12,500 nt of DNA from Stramonita haemastoma (lineage: Eukaryota; Mollusca; Gastropoda; Neogastropoda; Muricidae). The translations under genes were made by a program, and so were the position numbers. Every line of letters starts with the position of its first letter. Position 1 is the stretch's first letter. The notes under the pieces were generated by a model. It was not told where the DNA came from. It saw nothing but the letters and a program-made list of their open reading frames with translations, and made no database searches. Shown here piece by piece: positions 1 through 9,121 of this stretch. The DNA lies in NCBI GenBank assembly GCA_030674155.1, contig CM060327.1:21014462-21026961 (forward strand), read 5' to 3'.

Positions 1-50
1 ACATATATATGTATGTTTATGTATGTACATGTATCTATTTATGTATTGAG
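1..50. repeat. Degenerate ATGT/TATG microsatellite
   Basis: The first bases alternate TATA, TGTATG and TTTATG words and form a degenerate ATGT-type repeat. On the minus strand this sits immediately 3' of the SINE body. It may therefore have grown from the SINE's own A/T-rich tail rather than being an independent locus. The window edge cuts it, so its true length is unknown. Confidence 0.7.
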
Positions 51-345
51 GGGGGCCCACAGATTTCTCTCCGTAAATATCAGTCTGCTTTTTTTGACAG
101 AGTTTGCAGGGGTCAACTCTGTTGTTGCTGTAGGTTCTTTTACGTGCGCTAAATGCGTGTTGTACATAGGGCTTCGGTTTATCAACTCATCAGAAAGACA
201 AGCACCCAGACCACCACTCACGGACTAGTGGAAAAGGGGAAAGTTGCGGACACAAACGGGGATTAAACCACCACACACTTCGAACCCGGACGTTTTGCTT
301 TCCAGGCAGGTGCGTTACCTCTGGACCACCGATTCACCTTTACTA
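50..345 (-). mobile_element. tRNA-derived SINE, near full length
   Basis: Read on the minus strand, the element starts near 340 with a tRNA-like head. An A-box-like stretch (TGGTCCAGAGGT) lies at about 317-328, a CTGGAAA segment resembling a Ser-type anticodon loop at about 298-304, and a B-box GGGTTCGAA at 279-287; these are the RNA polymerase III internal promoter elements. The body downstream contains TTTAGCGCACGTAAAAGAACC (complement of 133-153) and a GATAAACCGA segment at about 174-183, both of which I recognise from recurrent molluscan SINE bodies. The 3' part holds a GAGAAATCTGTGG-type motif near 58-70 and then passes into the ATGT repeat. The head is diverged and cloverleaf pairing is imperfect, so this is a SINE and not a functional tRNA gene. 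No clear target-site duplication is visible. Family assignment rests on recall of motifs, and the exact ends are approximate. Confidence 0.78.
279..328 (-). promoter_or_regulatory. Pol III A and B boxes of the SINE
   Basis: On the minus strand the A-box-like sequence TGGTCCAGAGGT is followed about 30 bp later by GGGTTCGAA, which matches the core of the B-box consensus GGTTCGAANCC. This pair is the type 2 internal promoter of tRNA genes and tRNA-derived SINEs. The bases after the B-box core (GTG rather than TCC) deviate from consensus, so promoter activity may be weakened. Confidence 0.65.
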
Positions 346-456
346 ATGAATAAAGAACCAAGAAAAAGGAATCATTGCTGATTAAAGATACCAGAACAAA
401 CCTTCAAAATGTTCTAACGTCACGAGAAACTGATATTATTCACTTTTAACCTTTTG

Positions 457-498
457 CCCCCCCCCCCCCCCCACACACACACACACACAAACACACAC
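457..498. repeat. C16 homopolymer fused to (CA)n
   Basis: Sixteen consecutive C residues (457-472) run directly into a CA dinucleotide repeat with one AA interruption. The flanking sequence, about 345-456 and 499-840, is otherwise unique. It shows no recognisable gene apart from short CCCAT repeats near 675-692. Confidence 0.9.
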
Positions 499-839
499 TA
501 CAGTCAGAGGCAAGACTGGAAAAAGACGTTGCTGCCATAGCATGACATAGCATGGCACAACGACATAAACTTGTCATATAAATCAATAAAAAGCGACAGC
601 CACTATCGGAACTGTGTGGGTGATCCTTGGTGATGAATGGTGATTGAATAGAACTCCCACCCTTTCCCACCCCTCCCCATCCCATCCCATCCCTCTATAG
701 TATCTGCTTTTCTCTTTTCTGATCCTAATTCTCTCTTATCTCAGTGTTCATGACCCTAATAAAAGACCGGGAAGGACTAGGTGTAAAAAAAGAAAGAAAA
801 GCATATTAGGGCTTATTTTATCATCCTCAGAAATATTTT

Positions 840-1516
840 CCTTGCCTTGCTTTGTCTTGCTTTGACTTGGCTTATCTTGCTTTGCTTTGCCTTGCCTTGC
901 CTTATCTTGCTTTGATTTGCTTTGTTTTGTCCTTCTTTTGCCTTGTCTTGCCTTGTTTTGCCCTCTTTTGCCTTGCCTTGTTTTGCCTTGCCTTGTTTTG
1001 CCTTGTCTTGCTCTTTTGCCTTGTTTTGCCTTGTCTTGTCTTGTTTTGCCCTCTTTTGCCTTGCCTTGCCTTGTTTTGCCTTGCCTTGTCTCGTTTGCTC
1101 TCTTTTGCTTGCTTGCCTTGCCTTGTCTTGTTTTGCTCTATTGTTGCCTTGCCTTGCCTTGCCTTGTTTTGCCCTTTTTGCCTTGCCTTGCCTTGTTTTG
1201 CCTCGCCTTGTCTCGTTTTGCTCTCTTTTGCTTTGCTTGCCTTGCCTTGCCTTGTTTTGCTCTATTTTGCCTTGCTTTGCCTTGCCTTGTTTTGCCCTCT
1301 TTTGCCTTGCCTTGCCTTGTTTTGCCTCGCCTTGTCTTGCTTTGCCCTCTTTTGCCTTGCCTTGCCTTGTTTTGCCTTGCCTTGTCTTGTTTTGCTCTAT
1401 TTTGCCTTGCCTTGACTTGCCTTGCTTAACCTCGCCTTGCCTTGTTTTGCTCTCTTTTGCCTTGCCTTGCTTTACTTTACTTTGCCTTGACTTGCCTGGT
1501 CTTGTCTGGCCTTGGT
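840..1516 (+). repeat. CCTTG/TTTTG pentamer satellite with second-order period
   Basis: About 675 bp are built from CCTTG, CTTTG, TTTTG and occasional CTCTT words. The plus strand is almost free of A, so stop codons are rare and all three plus frames stay open for about 180-200 codons, giving meaningless Leu/Cys/Phe/Ala/Pro strings. Rare variants recur at regular spacing. CTCTA occurs at 1136, 1260 and 1395. TCTCG or TCTTG occurs at 1089, 1211 and 1335. This shows that multi-unit blocks of roughly 122-135 bp were duplicated. At both ends the array decays into unique sequence. Confidence 0.93.
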
Positions 1517-1705
1517 CTTAACTCAGAGCGCTAGGCTGCACACTAACCTCTTGCAGAATCTTCGGCTCTAATAGGGTAATTCAGTCATAAAGGGCAGAAT
1601 ACATGAAGATGTCCGATGTCTCTTGGCCTATGTGGCTTTCTTATCGGTAAATGACTGAATTGATTTATGGAGTTTATCATCTTGAGTGTTTGCCCGGTAG
1701 CTAAC

Positions 1706-1791
1706 TTACTCTCTCTCTCTCTGTCTCTCTGTGGCTGTCTCTGTTTCTGTCTCTCTCTCTTTATTTTTCTCTATCTGTCTCTCTGTCTCTC

Positions 1792-1827
<36 letters not shown>

Positions 1828-1880
1828 CGTCTCTCTGTCTCTCTCTGTGTCTCTTTCCCTCTCTCTCCCTCTTTCTTCTC
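1706..1880. repeat. CT/CTGT imperfect microsatellite
   Basis: This is a pyrimidine-rich tract of CTCT, CTGT and CTTT words, with a pure (TGTC) run of about six units near 1797-1818. The frames across it give Ser/Leu/Val/Cys strings and are not genes. The flanks at 1517-1705 and 1881-2090 look unique and AT-rich, without a supportable gene. Confidence 0.9.
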
Positions 1881-2093
1881 CCTGCTATTCAGTTTATGGG
1901 TACATCTAGTAAATGGGGATCGGTAAGCAAGTTATCCGTGTTATCTATTCTCAATTTTTTTGTAGTTATTATTCTGCAGTCCCAATTTTTGTTTTGCTTG
2001 TTTGTGCTATACAGTTTTCAGCCTATGGAGGTAGGAGTACACATACACCTTCTTCTGAAGATTCCATGCGTATGTTTTTTTTTCTTGTAAATA

Positions 2094-2200
2094 CAAAGTG
2101 TCACACTTTGAATGTAATCCAGTCCAAGTGTAAAACTGTGTAACTGTTGGTAAGCCTCCGAGGGAGAGGCATACCAATGCAAATGTAGATGTAGATATCA
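2094..2200 (+). other. Possible retroelement 3' end (two hairpins plus GTAGAT tail)
   Basis: A perfect 7-bp hairpin with a three-base loop lies at 2094-2110 (CAAAGTG, TCA, CACTTTG). A second inverted repeat, GCCTC/GAGGC, lies at 2154-2170. Shortly after comes ATGTAGATGTAGAT (2183-2196), a short tandem repeat. Hairpin followed by a short tandem tail is the usual architecture of LINE and SINE 3' ends that lack poly(A). No reverse-transcriptase coding sequence is visible upstream, so only a 3' fragment would be present. The assignment rests on form alone. Confidence 0.3.
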
Positions 2201-2688
2201 GCGAATGAAAATAAAGTTGAGGGGGAGAGACAAGCCTTTAGTAGTTTTTTCTTGGTCCTTTCTTCAGTAAAAGCAACAACAGACAAAACTTTGCCACTCT
2301 CTTGCGTCGAACAAAAGTTTGTTGCATTTCTAAGTAAGTCTACTGCACTACCATTTTGGAGGGAAAAGACTTACAAGCAGTGGCCACCATATCTCCCATC
2401 TGGCTACACCCACCCTCTGCTACAACCACCATCGCTGCAATCACCACTCCCCACTAGTACTTCCCCTACTACCACTCCCACCATAGTCATCAAAGGTGAC
2501 CTTGCTTGCCACAGCCATGTACTCATCATCTGACTTCAAAGAACCAAATTTGCTCTCCTAGTCTTGCCGCGTCATTGGCATTATCGCAGCAGCCGGACCA
2601 TACACAAAGCAGGAGGCGTGAAGCGACTACTACTACAACTACTACTACTGCTGCTACTGCTGCGCTGCTGCTGCTGCTACTGCTGCTG

Positions 2689-2805
<117 letters not shown>

Positions 2806-2821
2806 ACTACTACTACTACTA

Positions 2822-2890
2822 CTGCTGCTGCTACTACTACTACTACTGCTATTACTACTACTACTACTGCTGCTGCTTCTGCTGCTGCGA
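2822..2890. repeat. 69-bp duplicated segment, copy 1
   Basis: This stretch is identical base for base to 2973-3041, at an offset of 151 bp. It includes rare landmarks within the triplet array: one GCTATT and one CTTCTG interruption and a terminal GCGA. Chance agreement between two arrays is unlikely because the interruptions occur in the same order and spacing. Confidence 0.9.
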
Positions 2891-2916
2891 ACTACTAACT
2901 ACTACTACTACTACTA

Positions 2917-2947
<31 letters not shown>

Positions 2948-2972
2948 ACTACTACTACTACTACTACCACTG

Positions 2973-3040
2973 CTGCTGCTGCTACTACTACTACTACTGC
3001 TATTACTACTACTACTACTGCTGCTGCTTCTGCTGCTGCG

Positions 3041-3041
<1 letters not shown>
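2973..3041. repeat. 69-bp duplicated segment, copy 2
   Basis: This is an exact copy of 2822-2890. After the final GCGA the two copies diverge: copy 1 continues AACTACTAACTAC.. and copy 2 continues with pure CTA units. Confidence 0.9.
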
Positions 3042-3135
<94 letters not shown>

Positions 3136-3171
3136 GACTACTACTACTACTACTCTGCTGCTGCTGCTGCG

Positions 3172-3240
<69 letters not shown>

Positions 3241-3378
3241 GATGCTCCTACTACTACTACCACTGCTGCTGCTGCTGCTGCTTCTACTATTGCTACTGCT
3301 GCTGCTGCTGCTGCTGTTACTAATACTACTACTGCTGCTGCTCCTGCTTCTACACTGCTACTACTACTACTACTGCTG

Positions 3379-3423
<45 letters not shown>

Positions 3424-3544
3424 TACTACTACTACTACTACTATACTACTACTACTTTGCTACTACTGCTACTACTGCTACTACTGCTACTACTCCTTCT
3501 CTCCTCCTCCTCCTCCTCCTCCTCCTCCTCCTCACTCTACTCCT

Positions 3545-3598
<54 letters not shown>

Positions 3599-3675
3599 CA
3601 CTACAACGTGCAGCTTTTTTGCCTTACAGCGGTTTTGCCTTGTCAAGAGATCTGAAAGGCAGCCAGTATGACCTT

Positions 3676-3696
3676 GGGGGGGGGGGGGGGGGGGGG
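3676..3696 (+). repeat. Uninterrupted G21 homopolymer
   Basis: Twenty-one consecutive G residues lie about 75 bp past the triplet array. A run of this length can in principle fold into a G-quadruplex and is prone to sequencing and assembly length error. A second run (G11) lies at 4001-4011 in otherwise AT-rich unique DNA. Confidence 0.92.
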
Positions 3697-4412
3697 TATG
3701 CTGTCTAGTGACTAACGTGCTTATTACTTTGTGTCTCTTCCGGACTTCTGGGCATGTCTTGCATACTTTCTGGTATGCTGCAATATATTTTTGTCAAGGG
3801 TTTTCAGGTTAATTGAAAAGGCGCTGCTATTTTCTGATAACTTTTTTTGTTACCTTAATTTTTTTTGTTTCCTGCGCATTTCGCTATAGTTATTTGATTC
3901 GGATATTATATCGATTTTTTTAAAATTTCTGAATTGTTTTGGTTCTACAGCTATCAGTGTTTACAGGTTTGATTCCATTTGTGTTTTGAAGAAAAAAGGT
4001 GGGGGGGGGGGAGAAAAAACTACCAATAGCTGTATATTCATCCTTTTCGGAAGGAGAGACATGTAAATGCATTATTGGCTGTTTACTTCTTTCCTGCTTT
4101 TTGTTTTCATGTGTAAGGGGAGACTACGTAAACTCTACATTTTCTTGGTTTTTGCTTTTCTATCATCCTGATTACCAACGACCGTATTGCTGTCATAGCC
4201 TATAGAGATGGCTTGATGACCTAAGTCATCATGTTTATATTCGAAAGAGTATTTATCTTATTGTAAAATCATTTATTGATTTCAGTCCGTTTGATCGGAT
4301 TATACAAGTTACTGACGACATTTCGTCATTCAGTATTGCGATCATATTGTGTTTTACATATACCTTTGTTTCATTCAATTTCCTCTATCGTGTGTAGTCT
4401 TATTTGACCGTT
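3697..4412. other. Unique AT-rich DNA, no gene seen
   Basis: Apart from G11 at 4001-4011, this stretch is AT-rich unique sequence. It includes a 68-codon frame at 3999-4205 whose start lies in the G run. That frame has no recognisable domain and is probably chance. Confidence 0.6.
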
Positions 4413-4466
4413 GGTGCACCTCTGAAGATTTTCAACCAGTTTCCTTCACTTCTCTCTAGCACTACC
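4413..4466 (-). pseudogene. LINE ORF2 C-terminal fragment (decayed)
   Basis: On the minus strand this short stretch reads as ARE K-stop-RKLVEN, which corresponds to the D-R-E-x-W-R-x-L-V motif near the C-terminus of many animal LINE endonuclease/reverse-transcriptase proteins. The expected Trp codon is TGA (complement of 4446-4448). Relative to the better preserved copy at 7758-7951 there is also an apparent one-base deletion after the LV codons. The match to that copy at DNA level continues to about 4413. Only the last part of the protein remains, and the element is dead. Confidence 0.5.
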
Positions 4467-4642
4467 TTCTCGATATAGACAGCCTAGACTGACTCTACTT
4501 AGAAAATTTCTGAACACATCTGTGTTTTTCCATTGCCATGCCACACTACACTGCAGAAAAAATATTTGCAACAACGATATGAATCACCACTATCTCCACA
4601 ACAAACGGGACAAGAGATGACCCATTATCTTCGATATAAAAG

Positions 4643-4661
4643 AATAAATAAATAAATAAAT
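4643..4661. repeat. (AATA)n short microsatellite
   Basis: About four to five AATA units form a tiny tetranucleotide repeat in unique AT-rich sequence. Confidence 0.85.
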
Positions 4662-4839
4662 GACCCCGTTTACTACAAACCTAAACTCTAGCCTGAAACT
4701 GAAACTGACCTCAAAATCATAAGACAGTCTTGCAACATGTTCATTGTTACCATAGTAGCTGCACCACAGATACCGAAAGCTGTGACACTGTCCTGTGCCT
4801 CTTAGGGTGAACTGTAAATGACTTATCAAGCCTGGGTGG

Positions 4840-4942
4840 TCAACGGTCCCCAAAGACTAATTCACTTAGTCTTTGTGTCTGCTCCGTGCTTCCAGAGTGT
4901 CTGATGTTGTCTAGCAGTTCACTGACTGTTTCTTCAGGGGTT
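4840..4942 (-). CDS. Possible terminal exon of an unrecognised gene
   Basis: On the minus strand, a CTAAC branch-point-like motif and a T-rich stretch (TTTTGTTTCTTTACG) precede an AG at 4943-4944. After it an open frame of 33 codons begins TPEETVSELLDNIRHSG and ends VFGDR followed by TGA at 4840-4842. The composition is balanced and unlike the low-complexity translations elsewhere. No protein family is recognised. The nearest minus-strand AATAAA is far downstream (near 4271-4276), and no upstream exon can be identified in the window. It could equally be a fragment of an old mobile element or chance. Confidence 0.22.
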
Positions 4943-4949
4943 CTTGTGC

Positions 4950-6530
4950 GTAAAGAAACAAAAGTAGTTAGTTGTGGATGTTGTTGTGTTCTAATAGAAA
5001 GAAGCGTGGGTGTTGGTCTGTAGTTTTACAGTTCGGAGCATTTGTTTTGGTCAAATAATATGTAGACTGAAGGGTTGCTTGTTTTTTGTTTGTTTGTTTT
5101 GCTTCAATGCTTCTTTGTTGTTGTTGTTATTTGGGGGGGTTGTTTTGAGGGATGGGGTGGATGGGTGAGCTATTTTCCTGTTTCATAAAAAAGAAACAGC
5201 TTTGCCCCCTCCCATACCTATTTTAGCTTTTTTTATCTCCATCATAGTTGAGATCATAACAATGTTTTATGATTCATTCATTGTTTATTTGTTTGTTTGT
5301 TTGTTCATCTATTATTACTTTAGTAGTCGAGAGGATCAGATGGGAAATTGATACAAAAAAATGTATCCCACAATCTATCTCACAGAGAAAAAAACCTAAA
5401 GTAGTTTGCCGTTGAGATACCTTGAATCTAATACGCAGAAAGAATCCGAAATATAATCGAACGTGTTAACATATAAAAAAACAGACCAACAACAAAAACG
5501 ACCATTGTAGTAGCAAATATTGAAACCCTGCATTAAAAGGTAACTACTTCCACCACAATAAGAGATAACCCTGCATACAATAACAGAAAGACTGGTGGCT
5601 TTTTGCTTGAAATCGCGACGTCACGTACCAAGTCTTGCAACACCCCTGACATTGCCATACCAACTAACCAATAAAAAACAGAATGCGTAAATCTGTCGCC
5701 CGTCTCCTGGCCATCTGAGCCTCCATGGCTAAACCAGTAAACTCACTCTACCACCAATACAGCTGAAAGAGGGAAAGACTTCCCCAGAGCCTCGCTTATC
5801 TCTTCTGTGTTTTATTCCTCTCTTCCAAATGTCTTTTTTTTTTTTTTCTTCTTTGCGGAATTGATGAGTTTTTTGGTCAAAGAAAGGAACTGAACTGACT
5901 ACGCGTTTTTTTTACGTTACAGAAATATGTAAGGGGATTCTCTGTGTTTTTAGATTGGGGTGTTTTTTTTTGTGCTAAATGATATATAGGTACATGTATA
6001 TCATTACATGATTGTTTTTTTTTGTTCTATTCTCTGTGTTGCTGAGGAGAAGAAATAAAAATGTGTCTGAGTTTATATTCTCTCTTCCAAGTTTTGTCTT
6101 GCGTCTTGAGTTCAATTTTGGATTCATTTTCATTATATTTTTCTTACCGGAAACACTCATATGCTTCAAGAATTGTTTTTTGGCCTTGTCTTGTTTATTT
6201 TCTTTGCTTTAAAATTAAAACTCGATACATATCGCAATAAACACAATTGATTTACAAAAACGGATTTTACATTTAACGGACTCACTGCTTATATTTCTGG
6301 TTGTCCACACGTACACCACTTTTCATGAACTTAAAAAAACTGCATCAGGTATTCTGGAGATTGTAATTGATTGTGGCCATTGCCTATATAGCACACACAC
6401 TGTCCAGCACACTCTGACATTTTGTTCCGCTGAAAGGAATCGTGAGGCCGTAAGAGGTTACCTTTAATTACTGTCGTTCCTTTCTGCAAACAAAGAAAAT
6501 AAAACAAGTGAGAATAGTTTTTTTTAAATT
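4950..6530. other. Unique AT-rich DNA, no gene seen
   Basis: This 1.6-kb stretch has no supportable gene. It holds short TTTG repeats (near 5088-5104 and 5285-5305), a T14 run near 5827-5840 and several shorter T runs. The 64-66 codon frames near 5975-6212 overlap each other on opposite strands, are rich in Phe/Leu or Lys/Asn as expected of AT-rich DNA, and have no recognisable domain. Confidence 0.6.
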
Positions 6531-6531
6531 G

Positions 6532-6716
<185 letters not shown>

Positions 6717-6779
6717 TATATGTTTATATATATTATATGTGTGTGTATTTATTTATTCTTTATATCGAGAATAATGGAA

Positions 6780-7260
6780 TAAGCACTCATGTGTATCCAG
6801 TCCCCGTGTGTAGGAAGATTTGTAAATTGTGTCATCTGTTCCCACCGGGACACAATGGCCTACTCTTACGAAAAGCGGAACAGGATTTAAAGTTTGCAGT
6901 GCCTTGAAGGGATGAGTGCATTTGTGTACAAACATCCGCATCAAATGAAACGGGGAATCAATACTATACACAGTCTAGTCCACTGTGATTGATGGCTGGT
7001 TACGGTTTGGTATGGGTTTTTTTTCTTTTTGAAGAGTGTGGGTAAATGGTAAATCTAATGAAAATGAAGGTTTAGTGAAGGGATGTTTTATCTTTGATGA
7101 AAGTTCAGAAAGCATTCTTCATCTGTTCTGTTGAAAGAAAAGAAAAGAAGCTGTGAGATGAATAATGAAGGTCATGGGATGTATAGTTTATTATGTTTTT
7201 CCTTTCATCAGGATAGATTGTTGGCATGCTGACAGAGGAGATTTTTTTCTTTAAAGTTTG
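6780..7260. other. Unique DNA, no gene seen
   Basis: There is no recognisable gene here. The minus-strand 72-codon frame at 6753-6971 has mixed composition but no known motif and no supporting splice or promoter context. Confidence 0.55.
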
Positions 7261-7265
7261 ACAAC

Positions 7266-7384
7266 TTATTTCTAAAGCGAGCACGTGCGCGCACAATCGC
7301 ACGCACGCACATAAAGGCACGAACACACGCATACATGCACACACACATGTAAGCATGCAAGCACACGCACACAGGCATACATGT

Positions 7385-7481
<97 letters not shown>

Positions 7482-7482
7482 A
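7266..7482. repeat. (AC)n array with ACGC-rich leader
   Basis: A degenerate AC/ACGC/ATAC segment (7277-7385) leads into about 48 uninterrupted CA units (7386-7482). The degenerate side contains alternating purine-pyrimidine GTGCGCGCAC-like words with potential for Z-DNA. His/Thr and Cys/Val frames across the array are artefacts. Confidence 0.95.
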
Positions 7483-7757
7483 GCGTATTTTCCATTTCTT
7501 GCTGTGGCTTATGAGCAGTTTCAATTCTGTCCGTCACATACACACCTCACAGTACTTTTAATTATCAAAATCGATGATAGCATTTCCACCCTTATGAAAA
7601 CTCAAACACTTCAAAACATTTCACCAATACCATGATGCTTCATCGTTCTAAGGGTAGCTAATACCCAAAGTTTAAAAGATTTAAAGCTTATTTGTATTTT
7701 ATAAGACAGGTCTTTCTAATCTATATATCTGTTTATTTTCTATCTATCACTATCTAT
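7483..7757. other. Unique AT-rich spacer, nothing recognised
   Basis: No gene, RNA or repeat structure is seen beyond a few scattered CTAT units near 7738-7758, directly next to the LINE fragment. Confidence 0.55.
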
Positions 7758-7951
7758 CCCTTAGTGAGGACACCCCTGAAGATTTGAAAACCAGTTCCCT
7801 CCATTCCTCTCTCTAGTCTGCCTTTCTCAAAATTTTGTTGCGTTCTAGGCCTGTCCATTCGCTGATGTTGTCCTTCCATCTCTTCCTTGGTCCGCTTCTT
7901 GTTCTTCCACCTGGGACAGTGCCTTGAAGTATTATCTTTGTCAAAATTGAA
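7758..7951 (-). pseudogene. LINE ORF2 C-terminal tail (endonuclease/reverse transcriptase)
   Basis: Read on the minus strand in one frame, the sequence gives ILTKIILQGTVPGGRTRSG, then PRKRWKDNISEWTGL, then REEWRELVFKSS. This is the typical C-terminal region after the reverse-transcriptase domain in many animal non-LTR retrotransposons (TILQGTVEGGRRRGRPRKRW..DNI.EWTGL type). A TAG at 7813-7815 breaks the frame between the DNI.EWTGL block and the REEW block, and upstream of about 7951 the frame meets a stop and homology is lost. The catalytic polymerase and endonuclease domains are absent. It is a 5'-truncated, inactive copy. A 74-codon frame with a Met covers the same DNA in a different phase and is a shadow. 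Clade assignment within LINEs is uncertain. Confidence 0.82.
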
Positions 7952-7981
7952 AAGATTCACATCTTCGTCGCATTTCATGTT

Positions 7982-8355
7982 ATAGATCTTCCTAATCCAG
8001 TTTTTAAACTATCGTATGTTCTGTAAAACTTTCTCCACTCTGTGTTTGTTAGTAACGCGAACAAAGAAACTACGCAACCATATTCTAAACTTCCCAGCCT
8101 AACTTACAGAGGAAAATACGTAGCTGAAATATAACTTTCTTAACGTTTTGTTATCCTGCCTGCCCATGAGGAAAGAGAAAAGGTCGACTGCAATACCAAG
8201 CGTTGCAGAGAGCAAGCAAACGATAGAAATGAATGGCTGAAAGAGTATACATGATGCTTGTATTGCTACCTGCTCAGAAAAAGAACTATAAAGGTTACCA
8301 TGTGAAAACAATGACTGTCTTCTTCGGAGTACACACGGAAATGGTGAGAACAAAT
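7982..8355. other. Unique spacer, nothing recognised
   Basis: The only notable open frame is a minus-strand one of 84 codons (8099-8353) with a hydrophobic middle portion. No family is recognised, and there is no promoter, splice or codon-bias support. Confidence 0.5.
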
Positions 8356-8360
8356 ACTAT

Positions 8361-8368
8361 ACACACAC

Positions 8369-8409
<41 letters not shown>

Positions 8410-8462
8410 CACATACACAAACACATACACACACACACGCACGCACGCACGCACGCACACAC
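8361..8462. repeat. (ACGC)n/(AC)n mosaic array
   Basis: ACGC tetramers (about 8371-8410) pass into ACAT/AC units and back into ACGC (8438-8457), giving an ACGC-AC-ACGC arrangement. It is all alternating purine-pyrimidine sequence. Confidence 0.93.
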
Positions 8463-8515
8463 TCCAAACGATGTGTGACTGCTGGTTGTTCTGACAGGTC
8501 ATTGATACTTTTGTG

Positions 8516-8551
8516 GATGTGTGTGTGTGGGGGGGGGGGGATGGGGGGGGG
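8516..8551 (+). repeat. (TG)n joined to G12 and G9 runs
   Basis: A short TG repeat continues without a break into twelve G residues (8529-8540), then AT, then nine more G residues (8543-8551). Two long G runs so close together could form a quadruplex on this strand. Confidence 0.9.
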
Positions 8552-8790
8552 TTGAATCGAAGAGAAAATGTCAACAACAAAAAACCGACAGCAAGGTATC
8601 CATTTGCCTTTACTGAAAAATATCACGTAAGGTGATGATAAAAGACATTTTGGTAACAGCCGAAAACAATGGATGACTACCGGAACAAAATGAAACTAAA
8701 CAAGAAGATTCACCTCTGAAATGGTTAAACACTACAGGCAGCAATGTAGAGACGTGTCATTGTAATCAAGACAATTTGTAAAGGAATCGC

Positions 8791-8849
8791 GCACGCATAC
8801 ACGCACGCACTCTCTCTCACACACACACACACAAATACGCACACAAATA

Positions 8850-8947
<98 letters not shown>

Positions 8948-8974
8948 CACATACACACGCACGCACGCACACAC
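8791..8974. repeat. (AC)n array with ACGC ends
   Basis: ACGC units and a short CTCTCTC interruption at the left lead to a nearly pure AC run of about 85 bp (8856-8941), followed by ACAT and ACGC units at the right. The layout mirrors the array at 8361-8462. Cys/Val frames across it are artefacts. Confidence 0.94.
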
Positions 8975-9007
8975 GTTCTAGCGAGATATCATTTTTTTCT
9001 GGTAAGG

Positions 9008-9121
9008 CTACAGGAGATCGCAGAACTCATTCGAGACACAGAAAGAGATGACAAACCCTGGTGGCATTGCATGGAGCCCCTACCGACGACAGCGACAATT
9101 GAGTCCACTTCCGTACTTTGA
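9008..9121 (+). other. Short coding-like stretch, possible exon or retroelement remnant
   Basis: One plus frame reads LQEIAELIRDTERDDKPWW and then HCMEPL... to a TGA at 9119-9121. It is preceded by a T-rich run (about 8990-8999) and a CTACAG (9008-9013) that could be a splice acceptor, with the exon beginning at GAG. The amphipathic, charged composition is protein-like, and the ELIRDxERD-type segment recalls C-terminal tails of some LINE proteins. I cannot assign it. With only 38 codons, chance is a serious alternative. Confidence 0.25.

Noticed and set aside
279..340. Possible functional tRNA-Ser gene on the minus strand
   Set aside because: The anticodon stem and acceptor pairing are poor, the B box is followed by non-consensus bases, and the sequence continues into a SINE body.
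852..1521. Three overlapping plus-strand open frames of 180-199 codons
   Set aside because: They come from the nearly A-free pentamer satellite, which lacks stop codons in all plus frames. Their Leu/Cys/Phe/Ala/Pro content follows the repeat and not a protein family.
3242..3708. Leu/Tyr/Ser and poly-Val frames over the end of the triplet array
   Set aside because: Same cause as above, on both strands.
5630..5660. GACGTCACG as a CREB-type promoter element
   Set aside because: It is a single 8-9 base match in AT-rich unique DNA with no nearby transcription start or exon, so it is expected by chance.
7105..7543. Cys-Val and His-Thr repeat frames
   Set aside because: They are translations of the (AC)n array on the two strands.
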